Of a stretch of 64,000 nucleotides of DNA, positions 33,313-43,735 are shown one piece after another (the first letter of the stretch is position 1; every line of letters begins with the position of its first letter). The notes under the pieces are model-generated. The model was not told the origin of the DNA. It did no database searches and saw only the letters and a list, made by a program, of their open reading frames with translations. A program made the translations under genes and the position numbers. Origin of the DNA: Chelydra serpentina (Eukaryota; Chordata; Testudines; Chelydridae); the NCBI GenBank assembly GCA_037349315.1, contig JBAIAC010000133.1:558001-622000 (forward strand), read 5' to 3'.

Positions 33313-33711
33313 CACGTGGTTCAGGTAGGAGATGTAGCAGATGGCCAGCCTGAGGATCTCGATCTTGGAGAGCTTCTTGTCAGGGGGCAGGGTGGGCAGC
33401 AGCTTGCGCAGCTCGGCGAAGGCCATGTTGAAAGCCTCGACGCGGATGCGCTCCCGCGTGGCGTGGGCTGTCCGGTACTTAGCCGTGGCACGCCGGCGCC
33501 GGCGCCGCTCCTCTCGGCTCAGGTGCTGCAGGTCCTTTTTCAGAGCCTCGCCCGGCTCAGCTAGCCGGGACTGGGCACACAAGCCGATGCCACCGGCCTC
33601 CTCCACTCCGGCCCCGCGGCCACCGCCCCCACCACAGTCGCTAAAGACTGACTCTGTCTCTGAGTGAGACGGGGGCATGTCGATCTCCGTCTGGTCTGAA
33701 TTGAGCATCAT
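33301..33711 (-). CDS. NHLH1: NHLH1 (HEN1), helix-loop-helix transcription factor
   Basis: A complete 136-residue CDS in one exon (the mammalian protein is 133). The start is the first of two tandem ATGs, as in vertebrate orthologs (M-M-L-N-S-D). Residues 1-60 are acidic and serine/glycine-rich with a poly-Gly stretch (27-31), the variable part of the family. Residues about 69-92 are the basic region with the run RRRRRR and H-A-T-R-E-R-I-R (E87 is the E-box-contacting glutamate). Helix 1 is about 91-105, the loop includes P-T-L-P-P-D-K-K, and helix 2 runs to the C-terminus L-N-H-V-L-D-V. The S-E-T-E-S and D-L-Q-H-L-S-R-E-E segments separate it from NHLH2. HEN1 acts in the nucleus of differentiating neurons, dimerising with E proteins at CANNTG sites. 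It lies downstream of NCSTN on the same strand, as in mammals. Both flanks are tandem repeats: a GATA array 9 bp before the ATG and a minisatellite made from its own last codons after the stop. Confidence 0.97.
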   Translation of the reverse strand: MMLNSDQTEIDMPPSHSETESVFSDCGGGGGRGAGVEEAGGIGLCAQSRLAEPGEALKKDLQHLSREERRRRRRATAKYRTAHATRERIRVEAFNMAFAELRKLLPTLPPDKKLSKIEILRLAICYISYLNHVLDV

Positions 33712-33720
33712 CTTGTCAAA

Positions 33721-33757
33721 GGATGGATGGATAGATAGACTGATGGGTGTGTATCAG

Positions 33758-33823
<66 letters not shown>

Positions 33824-33871
33824 GGGGGTGGATGGGGATAGATAGACAGATAGATAGATGAGGTGTATGGG

Positions 33872-33914
<43 letters not shown>

Positions 33915-33985
33915 GGGATGTATGGGGATAGATAGATAGACAGATAGATAGATAGATGAGGTGTATGGGGATAGATAGATAGAAT
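33721..33985 (+). repeat. Composite GATA array abutting the NHLH1 start codon
   Basis: It starts 9 bp upstream of the ATG (in gene direction) with GGAT/GATA units, then long GATA blocks with spacers such as 'gatgggtgtgtatcagg' and 'gatgaggtgtatgggg', the same spacer family as at 29.3 kb. It is either 5'UTR or the end of the 5' intron; read on the minus strand it is a (TATC)n pyrimidine-containing tract. Confidence 0.95.
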
Positions 33986-33999
33986 TCCAAAATAAAATT

Positions 34000-34345
34000 G
34001 TTCTGCTTCTAATATTTTGTTCTCTGGTTCACATCATTATTATCATCATCATTCAAAAAAAAAAATCCTTCCAAGGAAATTTCAAAGCTGATTCCTCTCT
34101 CCAGGGAATTAGTCACACAATCAACAATCCTCCAAATAAATCATTTAAATAAATTTCCAATAAATATATAAATTAAATAAATAAATCTCTCCTCTATGTG
34201 CGCGTGTAGATTGCAGGGTCCGTCTTCGGCACGCTGGGCGACGTGGTTTTCCTTCTTTAGATGTCAGTCTCTGCAAATGTCTCCAAAGTGCTCTAGAAAA
34301 CAGAAACAAAGGAGTTCTCACTAACTTTCCGCTCCCACTTAACAA
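34000..34345 (-). other. A/T-rich stretch with AUUUA-like cluster
   Basis: Between about 34,134 and 34,187 the minus strand carries about eight ATTTA pentamers, several overlapping. It lies upstream of the NHLH1 CDS in gene direction, so it would be intron or 5' flank. The next 100 bp are ordinary unique-looking sequence with some CpG. Confidence 0.4.
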
Positions 34346-34347
34346 AC

Positions 34348-34348
<1 letters not shown>

Positions 34349-34422
<74 letters not shown>

Positions 34423-34437
34423 AAAAGAAAGAAAGAG
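34349..34437 (+). repeat. (GAAA)n microsatellite
   Basis: About 21 GAAA units with one AAAAA interruption near the right end. Confidence 0.95.
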
Positions 34438-34439
34438 TT

Positions 34440-35145
34440 TAATCATATCTCCCTTTAGGACAAGCAAACAGTTCCAGTTACAAGCCAGCAAAGCACCTGT
34501 CCCAGTGCTGAGAACGGACACAGTTCGACCCATGCATGGCTGCCAGCAATGTGGGCAGAGACAGCAGCAGCCCATGGCTGCAGGGGAAGGGGCAGAGAGG
34601 GGAGCCTGTGGAGAGGCTGTGGGACTAGATGGAAGCCGTTCCTCCTGGCTCTCTGGAGAGATGACAGGTGGTGGATTGGAGCGAGGGGGGAAAAGACAGA
34701 CTGCAGGGGTGGGGGGGGGGCTTATTGTATATTAAATGAGCCCGTATGTCATGGATTCTGGCACCCCAGACATATGGAACCCAACACAGCTGCTTTGCTT
34801 GACGGGTCCAAATGGAAGTTGGCTCCCTGCTCCCCGTGGGACGCCGCATGCCGGCCAGGAACACTGGCTCTCCATCTCCCCTCCCTCCGCTGCCTTCACA
34901 GCCCCGCTCTGCAGAGCCCAGGTCCCTCACAGATGCTTCCGAAGCAGGGACTGTGGGTCTGGGGAAAGGGCAGGCCGGGCCTGAGCCACCCTCTCCCAAG
35001 CAGGCTGGGACAGAACCGGGCAAGGGGCAGAGCCAGAGGGGAAAGGGAAACCAAGTTTGGAGTGAGTGGAATGAAGAGGGGTTAGAAAGAAAGATCTCAG
35101 CGCTAAAGAGAACGGTCACTGCTAGCAGAGACTGTAAACTGGATA
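34440..35145. other. No gene seen
   Basis: Overlapping open frames on both strands reach 178 and 216 codons, but the longer one owes much of its length to the neighbouring GATA tract. No domain is recognised. Confidence 0.4.
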
Positions 35146-35149
35146 GACA

Positions 35150-35174
35150 AATTAGATAGATGGGGGGTTGGAGT

Positions 35175-35237
<63 letters not shown>

Positions 35238-35238
35238 G
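35150..35238 (+). repeat. (GATA)n microsatellite
   Basis: About fifteen perfect GATA units preceded by 'gatagatggggggttgg'. Confidence 0.95.
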
Positions 35239-35409
35239 TGTATAAAATACTATTCTTGTATAACATCTTTTGCACATGGCAAGATGCTTTCGAATTCTAC
35301 CAAGCCATATGATTATAAGAAATTGAAACAGAATGGGTGAATAAACAGAATGGATAAACAGAGGCAATGAAATGAAAGAAATATTCCGAGTCAGACTTTA
35401 AAAGATTGA

Positions 35410-35800
35410 CATGTACAGACACAGCCTCATGAATGCGTAGAAACGCACCCGGAGAAGGACATATGCAAACACACACAGGGAAACTCACAGGCATATACAC
35501 AGAAATTTGTACACTCCAAAATTCACACACAGAGAAATTAACACACACAAAACCCAGACACATATGTACACAGTAATTCACTCACATGCTCACATACACA
35601 CACATAGTCACACACAAGAAAAACAGACACAATAATTCATCGAAACAGGCACGTGCACACAACATAAACACAAATTCATACACACAAAACCACACATATA
35701 CACACATAGTAGTTTGTCCACACACATGTGCGCGCGCACACAGAGAAATACATACACACAGCCAAACTCACACAAATGTACACAGAGACACAAACACACA
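35410..35800 (+). repeat. Degenerate CA-rich tract
   Basis: Short CACACA runs separated by words such as 'gaaatt', 'catata' and 'acagag', about 400 bp in all. It looks like an old expanded dinucleotide tract. Confidence 0.7.
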
Positions 35801-35809
35801 CTTGCATTG

Positions 35810-37235
35810 CAATATGGGGAAACACCTGTCAAATATGTCACCTAGAAATCTTGTATCAAATAAAATAAAAATCCAGAAAGCACATTATTTCGCTCACACG
35901 GCACATTTTAATTAAAAACAAATTTAAAGCTATTCTAGCGAAGGTCGAGGGTTTGGGGAGCAATGATGGAACCGTTTTCGGGTGGAACTGCTTTTCGGGC
36001 ACTACTTGTAGCTGGATCCAGTGCCTTCTCCCGCAAAGACCTGGGCTTTGCCCCCTGAGTGGTGTGTGTGAGGGGGGAGGTACTGGGGCACCCTGGTCTG
36101 GGAGGAAGGGGAAATAGGGAGCACACAGAACCCCTGCAATGGCAGGAGATTGGGGAGAGTTGCTGGGACTCCCTAGAATAGAGGGGGACGGGAGGGGGAC
36201 ATCCAGAGAGCTTGTGGGATCGGGATGGAGGGAAGCAGTGAGCCCCTGGGCTGTGCAATGAGCTACAAACCCACTAGTACCTTTCCCTCCTTGTGGCAAG
36301 TCCAGAGGCACCAGTTCAGGTGTCAATCAAGAAGGCCCCGATCCAGCCGAGCACTTAGGCATGTGTTTAAATTCTCTAAGTGTGTCCGTCCCCTGTCACC
36401 AGTGTGCGCTGTGTCTGTCTAATGTAACGTTTTCTCTTCCATTTCCCTACCCGCCCCCCCCCCACTCTGTCCGTGGCTCTCTCATTCTTGTTTTCTCAAA
36501 GATGTTCCCACAGAACTAGGATCCCCGATCTCCCACTTCTATGCCGGAGAGGGGAAACCAGGCCCCCTCCCTCCCCGCTTGGCCTTGGGAGCAGTGTGCT
36601 GGGAGAGCGGACAATAGTTGGGGAAGGTCTGCGTGCCGCGGGGGCAGCCGGGAGCTGCTTTTCTTTCCCGAGAGCTTGGGCACACATGGAGCGAGACACG
36701 GTCCCTGCCCCAAAGAGTTCACAATCCTGGCTCACAATTACGGTCCACGGAGAGCTGCTCCATGCTGCAGCACCACCAAGCCACGGGAGCGGGTAGGGCT
36801 CCCCTGGACGGCTGTGCGTCCATCCCTGGACAGCGGTACCGTGCTTAGAAGGAGCGGGCGCTTCGCCCGTCTGCCTCGGGCAAGGGCTGCGTTCCTTGCA
36901 GCCAGGTCTCTGCAGCCCCTGAGAGCTGCTGCCTGGCTTTGGTGGACTCAGGCTGGATTTGCACCCGTAACACTTGCCTGTCAAGCCTACGGCTCTTTCT
37001 AACCATGCCCCACACTCCCCAGGACCGTGGACTTTGATGCCCTGGGACGGCCTCACCGCTCACTTAGGCCAGTGTGACACCAGCATCACTGTGCTGAAGA
37101 CAACCGGCCGGATTCTCTGTCGCCCTGTGCCTCACACCCCGTGCAAAGCAGGGGTGGGGGGAGAGCAGCGCTCGCTCTGTGCTGGTGCGAGTGACTGCAC
37201 AAGGCGCACGGTGATGAAGTGACATCGGTCTCAAA
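35810..37235. other. No gene seen
   Basis: Open frames of 100-186 codons overlap on opposite strands at 36.5-37.0 kb without domains. A short inverted SINE tail ('ggtccctgccccaaagagtt') is at about 36,700. Confidence 0.4.
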
Positions 37236-37242
37236 CTGGAGT

Positions 37243-37375
37243 AAAAAGAATAGGAGTAATTGTGGCACCTTAGAGACTAACACATTTATTTAAGCATAAA
37301 TTTGTTAGTCTCTAAGGTGCCACAAGTACTCCTGTTCTTTTTGCGGATACAGACGGATACAGCTGCTACCCTGAA
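37243..37375. mobile_element. Penelope-like tail arranged as an inverted repeat
   Basis: Arms 37,243-37,288 and 37,297-37,342 are reverse complements with 3 mismatches in 46, around an 8-base loop. They contain 'gttagtctctaaggtgccac' in both orientations. The right arm continues to 'gatacagctgctaccctgaa', the usual end of this repeat. Inverted or tandem partial copies are typical of Penelope-like insertions. Confidence 0.65.
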
Positions 37376-37384
37376 ACTGGAGTG

Positions 37385-38655
37385 AGGCTGCAACGAAGCC
37401 TGGCTCTGTTGCTCCTGATGGGGTGGATGGGTGAGGACACAAATACGGACCAGGGGGTTCATTTGCTCTGGGGCAAGCAGGGCTCTTGCTCCCCTCCCAG
37501 ACTTTGCATAGGTCTAGCTGGTGCGCTGTGTTACCCCCCGACTTTGCAGGCTATAATATAACCACATGCAACGTTCCATACTCCCTCCCCTTCCACAATG
37601 TTATATTTGTGACGCTGTCCCTGACGCAGGCACCATCGCTTTAAACACCCGGCCCCAGCCCCAAACCCCTGGGAGGTGATTAATGGAAAAGGAGTGGCCG
37701 ATAGGATCTGGGGTGGGGGCAGGGTATGCCACCTCCACCTCCCTGCCCCCACCCCAGAACAATCGCCAGCGACATTTCCAGGAGAATTGGCCGTGTCCTC
37801 ACTTGCCAGCCGTTCGCATGCAACACGCTAGATGGAATCAAGTTGCCCGGGCCAGGCTCCGAGTGGGCGTAAATTGCCATAGCGCGATCCAAGTCAGTGG
37901 AATTATGCCCAGTTACACCAGCCAAGGGTCTGGCCCTTTGTTATTACACTGAGAGGACTAGCAAGACAGGCCTCTGGGTGTGAACGCGAGGCAGGGACAA
38001 TGATTTATACCCCCGGGGCTCTACGCAGGAGCCTTAATCAAGTCCTGACTCATGGGACTCGCATGAGGACAGGTTGCAGAATTGGGTCTAAACAGCTTCC
38101 TTTCCCCACTGCCTGCTTGTCTGAGCTACTCCATCCTGCAAGCCCCTGATGCTTTACGCCCGTGACTTTCCCTCTTGGGAGATTTTCACTTCTTCCCCCT
38201 GCAGTAACCGCCAACTGAGTGCTCCGTGGACTTGGCTGTTGCAAGGGTCGCGGGGCAGGACCCAGCCGTCACATTCAATGGTCATTCAAATCGAAAACAC
38301 AATTCTGAGCTAAAGGCCTTTTTTCCCCCTTTCCGGAATCCCCCTGCGTGGCCCTTTCCCTGCCTCCGAGTGCGGTGTCACCAAACGCAGCACGTGACTG
38401 CTTGTGAGAGGCACCACGACCCTGGACAGTCAACTCAGGACCCCCGCCCCCGCCCGCCCGCCCGCCCAGGCGTGTGGGGTGTTCGGATCTAAGGTTTCCT
38501 TTTTAGAGCCCTCACAACACCCAAAAAAACCCCTCTCAATTTGACTTCTCCCAAGTGAAGTGAGTGTGCATGTGCCAAAGGTTATATCAAAAGGCTAACA
38601 GTGGGTGGATGGGGGAAATTCTCTGTCTTGAATATTGTTGTACTTCTAAATGTAT
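37385..38655. other. No gene seen; one GC simple repeat
   Basis: A short (CCCG)n tract is at about 38,443-38,468. About 37,840-37,940 belongs to the old palindromic 'ttacaccag' repeat family. No CDS is supported. Confidence 0.4.
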
Positions 38656-38661
38656 ACGGAA

Positions 38662-38722
38662 TGATCTATCTATCTATCTATCTATCTCCATACACCCCAT
38701 CTATCTATCTATCCCCATACAT
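38662..38722 (-). repeat. GATA array on the minus strand with the shared spacer
   Basis: Two (TATC)n blocks separated by 'ccatacaccccatc', the reverse complement of the spacer in the 29.3-kb array. Confidence 0.9.
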
Positions 38723-38795
38723 CCGTGTCACCACCTGGTACCACAGCAATGGGTCTGATCGCAATCTATCAGTGTATCTATAATGCCCACCTCAC

Positions 38796-39200
38796 CCGGT
38801 CCCAAGCAATCGCCTTACCCCTAACCGGACGACATCCTCAATCTCTGAAGTTCCTCTGGCTTTTCTCTGCTTGCAGGACGAAGCCCGAATAATCCCAGCC
38901 TTGAGGATGCAATTGGCTTGTTCGCTCATTGACGGGGAAGAAAGTTGCCCCCTGCGCGCTCAGGCTCCTGCACTGATGGATGGGCCCGGGGAGGGGAGCG
39001 ATCCTGTCGTTGGGGCCCAGACAGGCGGAGGTGCAAACGGGCTGCTACACATTTATATGGACACACCCTGAAGCATGCGGCCCATACACTATATATACAC
39101 GCACCCAAGCTAGCATGCTGCCTCCCACCCCAGGCTTCCTATTGGTCACTCCAGTGCTCCCCCTCATAAATATTAAAAGCAGCAGAGGGGATCCCATTGG
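38796..39200 (-). promoter_or_regulatory. Candidate NHLH1 promoter and non-coding exon 1
   Basis: On the minus strand there is a CCAAT box (AGCCAATGGG, 39,193-39,202), a TATA-like TTTAATATTTATG (39,165-39,177) about 20 bp on, and a second CCAAT (39,141-39,145). Possible splice donors downstream are GGGTAAGG (GT at 38,817-38,818) and CGGGTGAGG (GT at 38,794-38,795). In mammals NHLH1 has a non-coding first exon a few kilobases before its coding exon; here the distance would be about 5 kb. Transcript evidence is lacking. Confidence 0.4.
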
Positions 39201-39209
39201 CTGGGAGGG

Positions 39210-40500
39210 AAGTTAAAGCCCCCCTTGGGAGAGGAGGGGAGAGGGGGTTGGATGTGGTCCTGCAGGGGGGAAGGAGGTAGTGGGGTGGGGAGGGAGAAGG
39301 AGACATCTGTTCAGCATGCATATTTCATAAGGAGAAATAGAGAGACTGGTGGTGGGGGGGGGAGCGTGACAAGGGGAGAGGGAGAGAGAAACAAACAGAG
39401 ACTCTCTGCTGCGTGGGGGTGGGACAGAGGGGACAGTGCTTGGAACAGAAACTGAATGGATAATGCTGCGTTCACAGAGCCTGGCCACCCTGCAGAACCT
39501 GGGCTGAGGAGTCACTCCGACAGTTGGTACAACACACCGAGCGTGCATTAGTGCATGTGTGTGCGGGTGCGTTTGTGCATGTGTGTGTTTATGCATATAT
39601 TTGTGTGTGCGTGCCCGAGTTTGTGTGTGCGCGTGTGAGTTTGTACGTGGTTGTGTTTTGTGTGTGTGTGTGCGTGTGTGTAAGGCAGGCAAGCACAGGA
39701 CGCTGATGTGCCTCACATACAACTCCAGGGACCCAGGGAGGCTCCCATTAGCATCAGTGGAACCTTCCCTTCTACGGATTGATTTTAAAGCGCGTGGATA
39801 GCTTTTAAAAGTTTGACGGGATAAGAAAGCAGCCAGCCAGCCATTGCTAACATACAAATATCCATCCGACGTGTTCACAAACTCTTTAACAACACACTAG
39901 AATCTTTCTGGTGGTTAGATTAAGCCGCGTCCTCCCTGCCAGGCAGCCTGTCCCCTCCTCTTTCAGATCCCTCCTTCTTTAAAATCTCATTTGAAATCCT
40001 TCCTAGATTGCTTTCAAGACCAATAATCCCTCCACAAACAACCTTCCATAGACTATCTACCTAGCTAGCCCCATATCATCCACCTAATCTATCAATCTAT
40101 TTTACGGCTCCCCAGTTTGCTGACTGGGAACATCCCTCCTTTCCCAGTCCCATCTCTTATTCTCCTTTCTCCCCCATTAGTGTCTGGGGTTTCCTTTCTA
40201 CCCCCTGTCCCCCTTTCCAGTCCCCACTCAGTACACCCAGGGGCTGGTTTCTCCTTGCCGCCGTGGCAGGAGGTGCCCAGGTGATGGGCACACACACCTG
40301 GGCAAGCTCCAGCCCGGGGCCCCGTCTTAGCAGATGGTCTCGGAGTTTGCCGGGAAAGGAGGGGAGGGCGGGGGAGGGGATCAGGTGGCAGCGAGGCGCT
40401 TGCATCACCATTGCTATGGCACTGATTAAAAAACAATATCTGCCTAATGAGCTCGTGCCAATAGCAGCCTGCCCCCTGAACTGAACCCACACATAGAGAC
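39210..40500. other. No gene; GT-rich tract at 39,540-39,690
   Basis: The stretch 39,540-39,690 is a degenerate GT repeat ('gtgtgtgcgtg'). The 221-codon minus-strand frame across it is rich in His-Thr from the repeat and is not a gene. 39,210-39,440 is purine-rich. Confidence 0.5.
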
Positions 40501-40504
40501 GTGT

Positions 40505-40509
40505 GCACA

Positions 40510-40543
<34 letters not shown>

Positions 40544-40700
40544 TGCCCAGCTCTTTCTTTCACACACATGCGCTTATACAAATGCATCACCCCTCCATAA
40601 CCATCACACACACACACACACACACACACACATCACACACACAAACATCACAGACACACATAAATATCACAGACGCTCAACACCACCACACACTACACCC
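40505..40700 (+). repeat. (CA)n tracts
   Basis: Perfect CA runs at about 40,508-40,540 and 40,602-40,632, followed by degenerate CA text. Confidence 0.9.
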
Positions 40701-40750
40701 AGGACACACCCACTGCTTAAGCTGTGCCGGGGCTTGCCAGGGCTGAGCTC

Positions 40751-41945
40751 CGGCACCTCTGGGCCTGGCAGTTCATAGTCCCGGCACCTCTGGGCCTGGC
40801 AGTTCAGAGCCTGGCACCTCTGGGCCCGGCAGTTCAGCGCCCGGCACCTCTGGGCCTGGCCGTTCAGAGCCCGGCACCTCTGGGCCTGGCAGTTCAGAGC
40901 CCCGGCACCTCTGGGCCTGGCAGTTCAGAGCCCGGCACCTCTGGGCCTGGCCGTTCAGAGCCCGGCACCTCTGGGCCTGGCAGTTCATAGCCCGGCACCT
41001 CTGGGCCCGGCAGTTCAGAGCCCGGCACCTCTGGGCCTGGCCGTTCAGAGCCCGGCACCTCTGGGCCTGGCAGTTCAGAGCCCGGCACCTCTGGGCCTGG
41101 CAGTTCAGAGCCCGGCACCTCTGGGCCCGGCAGTTCAGCGCCCGGCACCTCTGGGCCTGGCCGTTCAGAGCCCGGCACCTCTGGGCCTGGCAGTTCAGAG
41201 CCCCGGCACCTCTGGGCCCGGCAGTTCAGAGCCCGGCACCTCTGGGCCTGGCCGTTCAGAGCCCGGCACCTCTGGGCCTGGCAGTTCAGAGCCCGGCACC
41301 TCTGGGCCTGGCAGTTCAGAGCCCGGCACCTCTGGGCCCGGCAGTTCAGAGCCTGGCACCTCTGGGCCCGGCAGTTCAGAGCCTGGCACCTCTGGGCCTG
41401 GCAGGTCAGAGCCCCGGCACCTCTGGGCCTGGCAGGTCAGAGCCCCGACACCTTTGGGCCTGGCAGTTCAGAGCCCAGCACCTCTGGGCCTGGCAGTTCA
41501 GAACCCTGACACCTCTGGGCCCGGCAGTTCTGAACCCTGACACCTCTGGGCCTGGCAGTTCAGAGCCCAGCACCTCTGGGCCTGGCAGTTCAGAGCCCGG
41601 CACCTCTGGGCCTGGCAGTTCAGAGCCCGGCACCTCTGGGCCTGGCCGTTCAGAGCCCGGCACCTCTGGGCCCGGCAGTTCAGAGCCCGGCACCTCTGGG
41701 CCTGGCCGTTCAGAGCCCGGCACCTCTGGGCCTGGCAGTTCAGAGCCCGGCACCTCTGGGCCTGGCAGTTCAGAGCCCGGCACCTCTGGGCCCGGCAGTT
41801 CAGAGCCTGGCACCTCTGGGCCTGGCAGGTCAGAGCCCCGGCACCTTTGGGCCTGGCAGTTCAGAGCCCAGCACCTCTGGGCCTGGCAGTTCAGAGCCCG
41901 GCACCTCTGGGCCTGGCAGTTCAGAGCCCTGACACCTCTGGGCTT
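40751..41945 (+). repeat. 30-bp VNTR, about 40 copies
   Basis: The unit is 'cggcacctctgggcctgg' followed by 'cagttcagagcc'. Most units are 30 bp; some gain one C (31 bp). The last third is more varied ('agcccagcacc', 'aaccctgacacc'). On the minus strand the unit reads as an open 10-residue repeat ([10 protein letters not shown]) broken at each 31-bp unit. The flanks (from about 40,706 and to about 42,017, including 'cttataaattaagcactg') look like a dispersed repeat family within which the array expanded. Confidence 0.95.
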
Positions 41946-42500
41946 GCTGCATCTGTTATGAATGTAAAAAAATTGCTTGAGCCCGGCACCTGTTTTCTTA
42001 TAAATTAAGCACTGCCATCACCCCCACATGCCCATCACACCCCCATACACTCTCTGCCTGCTGCTGCCCGCACTCCCCTCTCCCCATGGGGTGACTGATG
42101 GGCCACATACATATTTATTTATTTCTCTCTCTGCACTCCCTGCCCCTCCTGTTTGTGTCTCTCTTCCACCCCCAGGGGCCAGCGCCTCTCCCCCTGCCAG
42201 GATGCCAGCCGAGCCCTGCCTATCTCTGCAGCTGATGGTGGGATGGTCTCTGGGCATCTTGCCCGGGGCCCCCGGGAGGAGGGGACGCAGGCAGATAGCC
42301 CGGGATCTCATGCCTGCTCTGTTCTCCACTTCCTGTTAGCCCCAGCTCAGCGTCTGGGTCTCTGCTTTGTGTTCTCTTCAGTGACTGCTTCCTCCAGTGG
42401 CCTTAGACAAATGTCCTGTGTAGCCGAGACCCAGTGCCCCCCAAATTCTCACCACTCAGAGCAAGGTACCCTGGGCTACCTAGCCACATGCACTGCATTA
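41946..42500. other. No gene seen
   Basis: Opposing 103-codon frames and a 118-codon frame show no domain. Confidence 0.4.
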
Positions 42501-42502
42501 CT

Positions 42503-42610
42503 AGGGTGACTAGACAGCAAATGTGAAAAATTGGGACAGGGAGTGGGGGGGTAATAGGAGCCTATATAAGAAAAAGACCCCAAAATCGGGACAGGGGAGG
42601 GTGTCAGATA
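42503..42610 (+). mobile_element. Truncated MITE ('agggtgact' end)
   Basis: 'agggtgactagacagcaaat', 'aaaattgggacaggg' and 'ggagcctatataagaaaaag' belong to a MITE family that I know from turtle genomes. The far inverted end is not seen. Confidence 0.6.
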
Positions 42611-43470
42611 ATGGGGGTGGGGGGAGTGTCAGCCAATAATTATTTAATGACATTTATTGATAAATAATGATATTTAAAGGGGATGCTGAGATCTAAGAAG
42701 TTAAAGTTCTCTATAATGGTTAAAAGACAAATTGTCAACATCGCGTCTCCAAAGATACAAAGCCAGCCACCTCAGAGGAGACACTCCTAAGTTCTCAGGC
42801 AGCATTTTTTTTCCTTTGCCTCACTGTAACTCTCGACCATTATGGAGGGAAATATTCTCCTGTCGGTTTGGGCGGGCGCAGTGAAATCGACGTTCACTGA
42901 CATTCTCTGATCAAAATCGGAGCCTTCCACGCCTGTTCATACACCGCTCTGCCCCAGGGCAGTGCCAGATCACCGCTCCCACGGGCTGCCAGCTCGTTCA
43001 GTGCCATGGTCCTGGTACCAGCGAGCTGGGTGAGTTTGGTGCTGGGGTTTGTCACAGGGCAGCGGGCCCCTGTGAGTAGAACGGGGCCCATCCCGTCTGG
43101 AGCAGAACCAGTGAATCCAATGCAGGGGCCAGGCTACACTTTGGCCTGTAGGCTGGTCGTGGCCAGGGAGGGGGAATTGATTGAGACAGGCTGCTTCCTG
43201 GGGAGTGTGGGGTGGGAAGCCCCGGTGGTGGATCCCCCTGGAGCAAGTGGCCAGGTGCCCCGGGGCATAGCCCAGAGAGCTGGTCAGAACTGGGAAGCGG
43301 CCAGATGCCCTTCCGAGGCCTGGAGCCGAAACCACAAAGTTAGGACTGGGTGAAAAGATTGTGCTGCTGTTTGTTGACTTGCTTCTTTGAGAAAATCAAG
43401 CTCCTTGCAGGAGATGGGGTGTGGCCGCATGTATCATGGAGCTGGGGAGAAGCTCCAGGACGGGGTTTAA
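42611..43470. other. No gene seen
   Basis: 42,640-42,840 is A/T-rich and unclassified. Two opposing frames of 115-121 codons at 43.0-43.35 kb show no domain. Confidence 0.4.
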
Positions 43471-43474
43471 GCAG

Positions 43475-43735
43475 TGGTCTGGGACTCCGGAGAGCTGTGT
43501 TCAGTCCTTAGCTCTGCCCCAGATGGACTCCGTGTGACCCCGAGCAAGCCACTTCCTCTCTCCGTGCCTCAGTTTCCCCATCAGGAGAATGGGGATAAGA
43601 ACCTTTCCTATGATTGCCTTGCTTATAGACTGTAAGCGCTTCAGGGTACAGATTGTTTCTCTAGCTGTGCCACGCCTGGCACAATGAGGGTAGGGCCAGT
43701 AAGCGCTACTATAATACAAGGAGCAATTGTTTCCC
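43475..43735 (+). mobile_element. MIR-like SINE, near full length
   Basis: Head ('tggtctgggactccggagag'), CORE ('tgtgaccccgagcaagccac', 'gcctcagtttccccatcagg') and tail ('tgtgccacgcctggcacaat') are all present. Confidence 0.85.

Noticed and set aside
33316..33667. Plus-strand frames across the NHLH1 region
   Set aside because: They are antisense shadows of the NHLH1 CDS, which shows a full conserved bHLH protein on the minus strand.
29265..35238. Open frames rich in I-Y-L-S repeats on the minus strand (several of 60-216 codons)
   Set aside because: They are translations of GATA/TATC microsatellites, which are free of stops in some frames. There is no start context, domain or splice structure.
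40773..41813. Proline/glycine-rich repeat protein on the minus strand of the VNTR
   Set aside because: The frame is open only because the period is 30 bp. It changes at every 31-bp unit and has no non-repetitive ends.
40751..41945. CRISPR-like array
   Set aside because: The units are contiguous with no spacers, and the host is a vertebrate.
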